DNA of 64,000 nt, from NCBI RefSeq assembly GCF_029784155.1, contig NC_073692.1:325161406-325225405 (forward strand), given 5' to 3'. This DNA is from Uranotaenia lowii. Its lineage: Eukaryota; Arthropoda; Insecta; Diptera; Culicidae. Below are positions 34,437-43,399 of the stretch, piece after piece. The notes beneath the pieces were generated by a model. The model was not told the origin of the DNA. It made no database searches and saw only the letters and a list, made by a program, of their open reading frames with translations. Within the stretch, counting starts at the first letter, position 1. Every line of letters begins with the position of its first letter. Made by a program: the position numbers and the translations under genes.

Positions 34437-34470
34437 GTTTGTTTGTTTGTTTGTTTGTTTGTTTGTTTGT
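34437..34470 (+). repeat. (GTTT)8.5 microsatellite
   Basis: Uninterrupted GTTT units lie close to the 5' end of the Helitron-like element. Confidence 0.9.
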
Positions 34471-34840
34471 CCTCTATAGACTCAGCCGTCTTAAGAGCTA
34501 GAGAGCTGAAATTTGGCATGGATGCTCATTAGGACCAGGAATGATGAAAAATGTTTTTAGATTTTCGGATGACCCCTTCTGAAGGGGGTCGTCCATAGAA
34601 GACAAATATTGTTTTCGCGATATTGACGTTACTTTTCGTCGGATCGTGTTGAAAATTTGCACATGAGTGTTTTGAAAGACGAGAAATCGGTTTCAGGTGT
34701 CAAACTTTGTGTGAGGGGTCAGCCAAAGGGGTCGTCCATATTAACTGTTCACTGTTTTTGCGATATTGACGTTATTATACATCGTATTCATATGAAAATT
34801 GGTACATGATAGTTTTGAGTGACGGCTAGTGAAGTAGACA

Positions 34841-35044
34841 ATGTGCAACTCGAGACCCCATACACCCAACCCTCGGGTAGTGGTCATATCACCTCTTGTC
34901 TGCAACTCCGATTCTCTACCTCCCCGTGGTACTAGCTGGGGTGCGAGCAACCTTAGCGGAGATCGGGTACCCAACCCCGGTGGATGCTTTGGTCGCATGC
35001 AGAATGAGTTAGGGGGCTTCGTACGCGTCTGTTCTCCATGTTAG
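34841..35044 (+). CDS. Short upstream ORF in RTE 5' region (67 aa)
   Basis: The first ATG in the LINE opens a 67-codon frame rich in Pro, Ser and Gly, ending at TAG 35042-35044, about 130 bp before the endonuclease frame opens. It has no recognised domain. It is in a different phase from the main ORF. It could be a uORF, a remnant ORF1 or chance; evidence that it is translated is lacking. Confidence 0.3.
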   Translation: MCNSRPHTPNPRVVVISPLVCNSDSLPPRGTSWGASNLSGDRVPNPGGCFGRMQNELGGFVRVCSPC

Positions 35045-35177
35045 GGGCGGCGTGCGGAGTGCAACAACGTCCTGGTGGTGTTCGGGACCCAAAACAGCAA
35101 CATCACGACGGTCCTCCTGCGAGATAGTGGGGTTAGCTGCGGGCCTTGCGAGCCTGTGACTACTAAAAAAAACATAA

Positions 35178-38162
35178 GCAACGAATAACGAACAACAAAT
35201 TTCGGATGGAAATCGGCAAAGACCCACGCGACGAAAAGGGACTAGCGATTGGAAACTTGGAACATGGAACTGCCGATCTCTAAATTTTGTGGGCAGTACC
35301 CACGTGCTCTCCAACGAATTGAAGAGCCGCAAATTCGACATCGTAGCGCTGCAGGAGGTATGCTGGAAGGGCTCCACGGTACGAACGTATCCAGATGGTC
35401 GTGCCATCTACCAGAGCTGCGGCAACACACACGAGCTTGGAACAGCTTTTATAGTGATGGGAAAGATGCAAAAGCGCGTGATCGGGTGGTGGCCGATCAA
35501 CTCACGAATGTGCCGGTTGAGAATCAAGGGCCGGTTCTTCAACATCAGCATCATCAACGTGCACAGCCCTCACCTCGGAAGTACCGGTGACGACAAAGAC
35601 GAATTCTACGCGCAGCTGGAGCGTGAATACGACCGTTGCCCAAAACATGATATCAAGATCGTTATCGGGGATTTCAATGCTCAGGTCGGCCAGGAGGAGG
35701 AATTTAAACCGACAATTGGAAGGTTCAGCGCGCACCAGCTGACCAACGAAAACGGCCTCAGACTTATTGATTTCGCCGCCTCCAAACGAATGGCCGTACG
35801 TAGTACCTTTTTTCAGCACCGCCTCCCACACAAGTACACCTGGAGATCACCGTACCAAACGCAATCACAGATCGACCACGTTTTGATCAACAGCCGGCAC
35901 TTTTCGGACATCATCGACGTCAGATCCTGTCGGGGCGCCAACATCGAGTCGGACCATTATCTGGTGATGGTAAAGATGCGCCCAAAACTCTCCGTAGTGA
36001 ACAACAAGCGAAACCGGCGCCCGCCTCGGTTAAACATCGCGCGACTGAAGCAACCTGAGGTCGCGGCAGACTACGCGCAATCGGTCGAAGCAGCGCTGCC
36101 GGCAGAGGGCGAGCTTGACGAAGCCCCTCTCGAGGACTGTTGGGATACCATCAAAACAGCCATCAACAGTGCGGCGGAGAACGTCATCGGTTATGTGGAG
36201 CGATCTCGACGGAACGACTGGTTCGACGAGGAGTGTAGGAGGGTGATGGACGAAGAGAATGCCGCGCGGGCGGCAGTAGTGCAAAGAGGCACCCGTCGAA
36301 ATGTGGAAAATCACCGACAGCGGAAGAGGCAGCGAGTCCGACTTTTCCAGGAGAAAAAGCGCCGCCTGGAGGAGGAGGAGCTCGAGGAGCTGGAGCAGCT
36401 GCATCGTTCCCAAGAAACACGAAAGTTCTATCAGAAACTCAACGCATCCCGCAAAGGCTTCGTGCCGCAAGCCGAAATGTGCCGGGATAAGGACGGGGGT
36501 ATCCTGACGGACAATCGTGAGGTGATCAAAAGGTGGAAGCAGCACTTCGATGAACACCTGAACGGCGCACATGCAGGAGATCAAGACGGTGGGGGAAGGT
36601 ACATCGCCGGCGTAGCCAACGACGAAGAGGAGCCACTCCCAACGATGAGTGAAGTTAAGGAAGCCATTCGCCAGCTGAATAGAAACAAGTCGGCTGGAAA
36701 GGATGGCATCGCAGCTGAACTCATCAAAATGGGCCCGGACAGGTTGGCCGATTGCCTACACCGGTTGATAATCCGGATCTGGGACATAGAACAGCTACCG
36801 GAGGAGTGGAAGGAGGGGGTGATATGCCCCATCTACAAGAAGGGCGACAAATTGGACTGTGAGAACTACCGAGCGATCACTGTCCTCAATGCCGCCTACA
36901 AAGTGTTGTCCCGAATCCTACTCCGCCGCCTAACGCCACAAGCAAACAGATTCGTGGGAAGTCATCAGGCCGGCTTCATGGAGGGACGGTCTACGACGGA
37001 CCAGATATTCACATTGCGGCAAATCCTCCAAAAATGCCGTGAACACCAAGTCCCTACGCATCATCTATTCATCGACTTCAAAGCCGCATACGACACGATC
37101 GACCGTAACGAGCTATGGAAAATCATGGACGAGAACGGCTTTTCCGGGAAGCTGATCAGACTGATCAAGGCGACGATGGATGGAACGCAGTGCTGTGTGC
37201 GGATTTCGGGTGAATTGTCGAGTTCATTCGAATCGCGCAGGGGGCTTCGACAAGGTGATGGTCTATCCTGCATGATGTTCAACGTGGCGCTAGAAGGTGT
37301 TATTCGACGAGCGGTAGGCGAAATGCGGGGCACGATTTTCAACAGATCCAGTCAACTTATCTGCTTTGCCGATGACATTGATATAGTCGGCAGATCATCT
37401 GCGGCGGTGGAGGAGATCTACCGCAAACTGAAACGCGAAGCAGGAAGGATTGGGTTGATGATTAATACGTCCAAGACGAAGTACATACTGGCCTGCGGAT
37501 CCGAGACCGACCGAACCCGCTTGTCCAGTAATAACAAGGTCACGATCGACGGCGACGAGCTGGAGATAGTCGAAGACTTTGTCTATCTCGGCTCACTGGT
37601 GACCGCAGACAATGACACCAGCCGTGAGATCCGGAGGCGAATTATCAGCGGAAGTCGTGCCTATTATGGACTCCACAAGCAACTGCGGTCGAGAAGACTT
37701 AGCCCTCGCACGAAGTGTAACCTGTATACGACGCTTATTAGACCGGTTGTTCTCTACGGGCACGAGACATGGATATTGCTCGAGGAGGACCTGCGTACAC
37801 TCGGAGTATTCGAGCGACGAGTGTTAAGAACCATCTTTGGCGGCGTACAGGAGAACGGAGTGTGGAGGCGAAGGATGAACCACGAGCTCGCGCGACTCTA
37901 CGGCGAACCCAGTATCCAGAAGGTGGTGAAGGCTGGCCGGATACGCTGGGCGGGACATGTTGCGAGAATGCCGGACGACTGTCCTGCAAAACAGGTGTTC
38001 GCTACGAATCCGGTAGGAACAAGACGAGCGGGGGCGCAACGAGCGAGGTGGTTAGACCAAGTGGAGCGTGATCTGGCGAACGTGGGGTGCCCGAGAAATT
38101 GGAGAACGGGTGCTATGAACCGAGTGAATTTTAGGAATTATGTTCGTCAAGTTATGTCGTAA
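35178..38162 (+). CDS. RTE endonuclease-reverse transcriptase
   Basis: This encodes the target-site endonuclease and reverse transcriptase of the RTE LINE. Residue numbers count from the GTG at 35289. Homology begins earlier, at LGTWNCRSLN (35256-35285, endonuclease Asn), but no in-frame ATG exists between the TAA at 35175 and codon 57 (35457), so the initiation site is unclear. The endonuclease shows IVALQEVCWKG (Glu23), SIINVHSPH, IVIGDFNAQVGQ, SQIDHVLINS and ANIESDHYLVM (His). A coiled, Arg/Glu-rich linker follows (about 335-380). RT blocks are GVICPIYKKGDKLDCENYRA, HQAGFMEGRSTTDQ, LFIDFKAAYDTIDR (near 593), GLRQGDGLSCMMFNV and ICFADDIDIVG (near 693; Phe in place of Tyr, common in this clade). 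The C-terminus has IRWAGHVARMPDDCPAKQVF, usual for RTE. No stop or frameshift is seen. Confidence 0.93.
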   Translation, partial: ATNNEQQISDGNRQRPTRRKGTSDWKLGTWNCRSLNFVGSTHVLSNELKSRKFDIVALQEVCWKGSTVRTYPDGRAIYQSCGNTHELGTAFIVMGKMQKRVIGWWPINSRMCRLRIKGRFFNISIINVHSPHLGSTGDDKDEFYAQLEREYDRCPKHDIKIVIGDFNAQVGQEEEFKPTIGRFSAHQLTNENGLRLIDFAASKRMAVRSTFFQHRLPHKYTWRSPYQTQSQIDHVLINSRHFSDIIDVRSCRGANIESDHYLVMVKMRPKLSVVNNKRNRRPPRLNIARLKQPEVAADYAQSVEAALPAEGELDEAPLEDCWDTIKTAINSAAENVIGYVERSRRNDWFDEECRRVMDEENAARAAVVQRGTRRNVENHRQRKRQRVRLFQEKKRRLEEEELEELEQLHRSQETRKFYQKLNASRKGFVPQAEMCRDKDGGILTDNREVIKRWKQHFDEHLNGAHAGDQDGGGRYIAGVANDEEEPLPTMSEVKEAIRQLNRNKSAGKDGIAAELIKMGPDRLADCLHRLIIRIWDIEQLPEEWKEGVICPIYKKGDKLDCENYRAITVLNAAYKVLSRILLRRLTPQANRFVGSHQAGFMEGRSTTDQIFTLRQILQKCREHQVPTHHLFIDFKAAYDTIDRNELWKIMDENGFSGKLIRLIKATMDGTQCCVRISGELSSSFESRRGLRQGDGLSCMMFNVALEGVIRRAVGEMRGTIFNRSSQLICFADDIDIVGRSSAAVEEIYRKLKREAGRIGLMINTSKTKYILACGSETDRTRLSSNNKVTIDGDELEIVEDFVYLGSLVTADNDTSREIRRRIISGSRAYYGLHKQLRSRRLSPRTKCNLYTTLIRPVVLYGHETWILLEEDLRTLGVFERRVLRTIFGGVQENGVWRRRMNHELARLYGEPSIQKVVKAGRIRWAGHVARMPDDCPAKQVFATNPVGTRRAGAQRARWLDQVERDLANVGCPRNWRTGAMNRVNFRNYVRQVMS

Positions 38163-39190
38163 GACGGAATACTATGTAAATAAAAAAAAAATAAATAAAG
38201 TTTTGAGTGACGTGCAATTGATTTGAGGTATCAAATTCAGTGTAAGGGGTCGGCGAAAGGGGTCGTCCATATTAAATTTTCAGTAACTTAGTGATATTGA
38301 CGATTTTATACATCAGATTGGGATGAAAATTTGCACATAGGAGTTATTAGGGACAAACAACTGAAATCAGGGGTCGGACAAAGGGGTCGTCCATATTAAC
38401 TATTCACTGTTAATGCGATATTGCCGTTATTATACATCGGATTCAGACGAAAATTGGTACACGAGAGTTTTGAGAGATGAGCAATGGATTTCAGGTATTC
38501 AATTCAGTGTAAGGGGCCGACAAAAGGGGTCGTCCATATAAACCTTTCGATATTTTTGTATTATCGTCGTTATTATACATCGGATTGAGATGAAAATTTG
38601 CACACGGTAGTTTTCAGGGACGGGGAATCGATTTCAGATGTCAAATGTTTGGCCAGGGGTCGACGAAAGGGGTCGTCCATATAAATTATTTTTTCACTGT
38701 TTTTAGCAATATTGACGTTATTTTACAATGGATTGCTTTGAAAATTTGCACACGGGAGTTTTGAGGGAAGGGCAATCGATTTCAGATATCAGAGATTGTA
38801 TAAGAGGCCACCGAAAAGGGTTTATCTTTTTAGCAATAATTGCGTTGTTATGCAACGATCAAGTCGAAATTTATACACGGGGTTTTTTTGGCGGTCAATG
38901 GTTTTCTGATTTCAAATTTAGTAGCAGACGACAGAAAAAGTAATCGTCCAATATTTTTGCAATTATTACAATGAATTCGGTAATACATCTGGAAAATTTT
39001 CGGCAATTGACTTTTATACAAACTGTTCATGACATATTCCAAGTTCAAAGCGAAACGGAGTTCGTATGGGATCAGCTAGTACTTTTATATAAAATCTTTA
39101 AAAAATAATTATTTTAAATAAATTGAGGTAACCTTTAAAATAAATTTAAGTAATTTCATATAAAATATTTAAAAAAAAAATAGGGAAGAA

Positions 39191-41559
39191 TAGGGTAACG
39201 TGGGCCACTCTAAATATCTCAGCTGTGTGTTGAGATAAAAATTTCAATCCAACTGTCATCGTCGTCACTTTGCGTAAGCATGTTTTTCTATATGTTGTTG
39301 ACTTATGTACGCAGCATATGCTTCTTTTATTTCAACAAGCACCGACCAAATTGCATCCATGGGAGATCTATAGTACATAACAAAAATATGCTCATACGCA
39401 TATAATCTTAGGTTTGTCATGTTCTTTCACGTGGAAAAGAAATTTTTGATGAAACATCAACAAGTAACACAAACACAACCAATTTGCAAATCATTGCTTG
39501 TGGGGAATCGTGGGCCACATTCTGTGGGATATCTTGGGCCACCTATATTTTGGTGTTTTTATATACAGTGAGCGAAATAAGAATAGCACCACTATGTATT
39601 TTGCTTGTAAAAATATGAATGATTGAAAATTACGAAAATTTTCTCCCATAGTTTGTTCTGAATTGCTTAATGGATAAATCAAGCATAAGTTTACTTTTTT
39701 TGGACGAAGCAATTAGCGTTGAGGACCAAAAATGTGAAAAAAAGGGTGCGAAATAAGAATAGCATTACTTGAGTTTTTCAACAAAAACAAGATTATTTTT
39801 CAAAATTTAATGTGTAAAAGTGAATAATAATGCTTCTACGAATTATTTGAATAGATAACTGCATTTTAAGGAGTTTTCCAGAATTCCAAAGGTTTTCAAA
39901 GGTATTAAAAGGGGGTCTTAAGAGATGCTCCTCTAGCGTTAAGGAATTTGATATTTGAGCTGTAATTCTTTTCCAAACTACTTACTTTCTTCATTAAAAT
40001 GACGCGAAATGATGAAACAAACATTCGGGATTAACTTTGAATGAGAAAAAAATAGGTTGAAAATAAAAAAAAACTTTGATTTTGTTAAGTAAACCACACC
40101 TTTTTCCAGTTTCAAGTCGTAGATGGCAGCACTATCTTGCAGTTAAAATCAAATTTAGTCCCAATATTGATTTTTCAGGTTTATTTAGGCCCATATTCAT
40201 CATTTTGAGGTATTTTCTCATCACAGTTTTGTAGAAGTTCCTGCTCATCTCAACTTCAAATTCAATTTCAAATAATACCAAGAATATTGCTAGCTGTCTG
40301 GTCCATCAAGTTTCATCGCAAAGTATAACTTTATTCTGATAATCGGTCCAAAAAATTCACTTTAAGTGACCTTTATGCAATTCTTTTTTTTTTTTTTTTG
40401 ACTTAGTGATCTTAGAATTTCTTAAGTGTTCACAAGGTACATGTATTTATTTCTTGACCAAAATCATCCAGCACTCCTTAATTAATTACGGATATTCGAA
40501 AACGGGCATGAATTTGGTTAATTGGCAAGATAGTGCTGCCATTTATGACATAAAACTAGAGAAATAGTGTTTGACTATTAAAAAATATTAGTATTTTTGA
40601 ATTTCAACCTGCTTTTTGGATTTAAACTCAGCCTCAAATATATGTTTCATCATTTTGCATCATACTTATGAATGTTAATGAAGAAATAAAGCAGTTTGAT
40701 AAAGCTCAAATATCAAATTCTTTAACGCTAAAGGAGCATCTCTTAAGACCCCCTTTTAATACCTTTGAAAACCTTTGGAATTCTGGAAAACTTCTTAAAA
40801 TGCAGTTATCTATTCAAATTACTCGTAGAAGCATTATTATTCACATCTACACAGAAAATTTAAAAAAAAAATCTTGTTTTTTGTTGAAAAACCCAAGTGG
40901 TGCTATTCTTATTTCGCACCCCTTTTTCGCATTTTTGGTCCTCAACGCCAATCACTACGTCCAAACAAAGTAAACTTATGCTTGATTTATCCGTTAAGTT
41001 ATTCAGAACAAACCGTGGAAGAAAATTTTGGTAATTTTCAATCATTCATATTTTAACAAGCAAAACACACAAAGGTGCTATTCTTATTTCGCTCACTGTA
41101 CATTATGAACTTAAAATACGTTTTTCCCAACTGCAACATTTTCTTATGCCAAATAAAGAGTTATGAAAATATTTTGTCAATTTTTTCCAGAGCGATAGAG
41201 ACGAACATAAATCCTATATAAGGAATTTTGCCGACACGTTCGCGAGCCAGGTTTCAGGAATTATTCGATCATATGCAACTCTCTTGTTATTTCCTTATCT
41301 GAAAATGCCTTAAAATATTCAAATGAATTATGAATTTTCAGTTTTGGATCAATTAATAAACTTTTCAAGTTATCTAGCTAATTTGGATTTGGTGGCCCAC
41401 GTTTCCCCACAGTTTTTTAAAATACAAAAAAAATATTTTTTTTTAAAACAGTCTGAACTCGGAAAATTGATGCATATAAAAAAAAATTAAAATGCCTTAT
41501 GATACTTTAAAAATGTAGAAGTTATGAAGCAAAGAAAAAAAGTGACCCACTCTCCCCTA
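39191..41559. mobile_element. TIR element with TAGGGnnnnGTGGGnCAC ends, host of nested palindrome
   Basis: The outer termini TAGGGTAACGTGGGCCAC (39191-39208) and the complement of GTGACCCACTCTCCCCTA (41542-41559) match at 14 of 18 bases. A second inner inverted pair, GTGGGGAATCGTGGGCCAC (39500-39518) and GTGGCCCACGTTTCCCCAC (41392-41410), matches at 18 of 19. Without the nested element it would be about 840 bp and non-coding. Confidence 0.65.
39566..41098. mobile_element. Palindromic Tc1/mariner-type element, 1533 bp
   Basis: The element is flanked by TA on both sides. It starts CAGTGAGCGAAATAAGAATA and ends with the exact reverse complement. The inverted similarity runs inward through many blocks (for example AGCATCTCTTAAGACCCCCT and GGCAAGATAGTGCTGCCAT) to near the centre, so each arm is about 750 bp. 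Frames at 39491-39712 (minus) and 40668-41056 (plus) give similar peptides (KVNLCLIYPLS) because they lie in opposite arms. No transposase catalytic motif is seen. Confidence 0.88.
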
Positions 41560-41685
41560 ATAATTTTTAATAAATTTAATTAACTATTTCAAAAAAGTTG
41601 ATAGTTGATAATTATTTCTATAAAATAAATCAATGTGATAAGGTGAAAAAAGCAGAGTGAACCTTAGGTTGATAAAAAGAATAAG

Positions 41686-41793
41686 GTGACTGTAGATAAC
41701 TAGTAAAGAACTATGAGATTTATGATGCATTGAGCAAGCCTAATAGCTTGCAGTGATGAATCCGTTTGGACCAAATTTTATCTGGCGAGTTTG
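41686..41793 (+). repeat. 108-bp direct repeat, copy 1
   Basis: GATAACTAGTAAAGAACTAT, GATGCATTGAGCAAGCCTAA and AATTTTATCTGGCGAGTTTG recur with few changes at 43293-43399 in the same orientation. Confidence 0.85.
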
Positions 41794-41885
41794 TGGAAGT
41801 AGTTAAGCGTGTAACTCGATTCCAAGCACGACAATGGCGGGTTTGAGGTAGAAAAGTGGTTTTTACTTATGAGTATTTTACTTAC

Positions 41886-42205
41886 AACTTCTGATGAAAG
41901 ACTCAGAAGTCTATTTTCCGATGAATGACTCTGAAAACTATGTATTGTCGATAAAAGACTCGACTACTCAATCTTATCCGATGAAATACTTGAATTATTA
42001 TTTATTTGATTTCTTTTTCGATGAAAACCAAAAAAATGGAAATCACTGGCATGGATCGATGAAAGACTCGAATTCAAATAGATTTTGCAAGAACATTTAG
42101 ATGAAAGACCCGAATCCAAATGGATTGTGCATGTCCATGACGATGTAAGACTCGGAAAGATTTGCAGTTATCTGGTAAGATTCGATGAAAGACTCGAAAA
42201 ATAAT
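41886..42205 (+). repeat. GATGAAAGACTCGAA degenerate repeat
   Basis: The motif CGATGAAAGACTCGAA and variants occur about nine times at irregular 30-60 bp spacing. A 68-codon frame (41894-42100) reads MKDSE, MNDSEN, IKDSTT and MKDSNS from these units. I regard the frame as a by-product of the repeat. Confidence 0.75.
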
Positions 42206-42289
42206 AACACAGAATTGAATCAAAATTTGTTTATGGAGTTCTTCAAGGATTGGATGGAAAATGCATTTATTTTATTTATCTCGTGGATG

Positions 42290-43260
42290 GAAAATGCGAT
42301 TTGAATGATCATCGAGTAAAGAAGACCAAATTTCGAAAAAAAACATAATAAAAGAGGAAAAAGTGAAAAGGGTTGTGAATCGGAAAAAGAAAGCAAACGA
42401 CAAGAGATTAACAGAAACGTGAAAAAAGCATTAGGGTAGACGAAGTAAAAATAAAACAGGTGAAACAGGAGATGAAATATGAAATACGAAAACCAAATAT
42501 GGTGAAACGATAAAAAGATTTATTCAGAATAAATAAAAATAGGATAAAAGAAAAATATTTAAAAAGAAAATAGAATGCACGAGAAACACGTTGAAAAGCA
42601 AAACAAAGCAGAGATTAAAAGAATAACTCATAAAGATAAAAAACACAGCAAAAACAAGGGAGTATTTTAACGATGAGGAGAAAAGAAAAAAAGAGAAGAG
42701 ACATGTGAGTAAGAAAAACGGTAAAAAAGTGAACAGACAAGAGAAAACTAACGGTGAAGGATGAAAATGCAACTGAATGGAAATGATGAAAAAAGAGAGA
42801 ATAAAATTAAAGGAAAATAAATAAAGAACAGCGATAAGAAAATTTGTACATCAAAATAAAGAAGTATAAATAAAAATAAATAAATGCACATAAAATGCGT
42901 TAAAAATGCAAACAAACCAGAGACTAAAAGAATAAATCAATGTCATAGGTGAAAATAAAAGCGAAAAGAGAAAAAATGAAAAAAGATGAGAGAAAAAAAG
43001 AAGATGAAAAAAGGGAAGAAAACATAATAGTGAAAAAAGGCAGAAAGAAAATATAAAAGAAACGGTGATGGAACTAACATAGAAACCAAAAAAGTGAGAA
43101 AAATATTGGTAAAAACATGAAATGGAAAGAGAGTGTAAAAGAATATATAAAGTGAAAAACATAAGGGGGATAGAGAAGAAAATTTATAAAATGGTTAAAG
43201 AAACAGTGAAGAAAAATAGGAACCGACTAGTATAGAAGAGAAAAAAAATCTGTATTACTC
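42290..43260 (+). repeat. Purine-rich low-complexity tract with ~309-bp duplication
   Basis: The plus strand is almost entirely A and G with sparse pyrimidines. A block around 42572-42629 (CAGAGATTAAAAGAATAA) recurs around 42884-42938 (CAGAGACTAAAAGAATAA), indicating an internal duplication. Minus-strand frames here are Phe/Leu/Ser translations of the tract and not genes. Confidence 0.75.
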
Positions 43261-43292
43261 AAAGTCCAAGAGTAGGGGCGGATAATAATGTA

Positions 43293-43399
43293 GTGACTTA
43301 GATAACTAGTAAAAAACTATGGGATTCATGATGCATTGAACAAGCCTAATAGCTTTCAGTGATGTATCCAGATGGATCAAATTTTATCTGACAAGTTTG
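43293..43399 (+). repeat. 108-bp direct repeat, copy 2
   Basis: This partner of 41686-41793 ends exactly where the 3' end of the minus-strand LINE begins. Confidence 0.85.

Larger units (their letters stand above)
34825..38198 (+). mobile_element. RTE-clade LINE, apparently complete
   Basis: This 3374-bp element is bounded by a perfect 14-bp duplication AGTTTTGAGTGACG (34811-34824 and 38199-38212). It has a GC-richer 5' region, one long endonuclease/RT ORF, a 36-bp 3' UTR and an AATAAATAAA-type short tail. Size, single ORF, very short 3' UTR and motif set fit the RTE clade (as in mosquito JAM-type elements). Its GC content stands out sharply from the surrounding AT-rich DNA. No disruption is visible in the main ORF, so it is the youngest-looking LINE here. 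Confidence 0.92.
34585..38960 (+). repeat. ~143-bp tandem repeat units (interrupted by LINE)
   Basis: The core GGGGTCGTCCA begins at 34585, 34728, 38259, 38383, 38526 and 38669; degenerate cores lie near 38817 and 38940. Spacings are 143, 143 (after removing 3388 bp of LINE plus duplicated target), 124, 143 and 143. Units also share GATATTGACGTTATTATACA, GATGAAAATTTGCACA and GAGTTTTGAG. Confidence 0.85.
34408..39079 (+). mobile_element. Helitron-like element with 143-bp repeats, carrying an RTE LINE
   Basis: The element starts TCTATATATATAAAAAGC after an A and ends GGGATCAGCTAG before a T, the TC...CTAG layout of Helitrons inserted at AT. A weak short hairpin (CGAA...TTCG) precedes the CTAG. 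Between is a (GTTT)n run (34437-34470) and about eight tandem units of roughly 143 bp. No Rep/helicase is present, so it is non-autonomous. Removing the inserted LINE restores the 143-bp spacing exactly. Confidence 0.75.

Noticed and set aside
36030..36584. 184-codon minus frame opposite the RTE ORF
   Set aside because: It is a shadow of the GC-rich RTE coding strand, as are the other short frames in 35240-38071.
39491..41056. Two small genes sharing KVNLCLIYPLS
   Set aside because: They are mirror translations of the arms of the palindromic element.
42524..43162. Hydrophobic minus-strand frames resembling membrane proteins
   Set aside because: They are translations of a purine-rich low-complexity tract (Phe/Leu/Ser), not genes.
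41686..43399. LTR retrotransposon with 108-bp LTRs
   Set aside because: No TG...CA ends, primer-binding site, polypurine tract next to the repeat or TSD could be shown.
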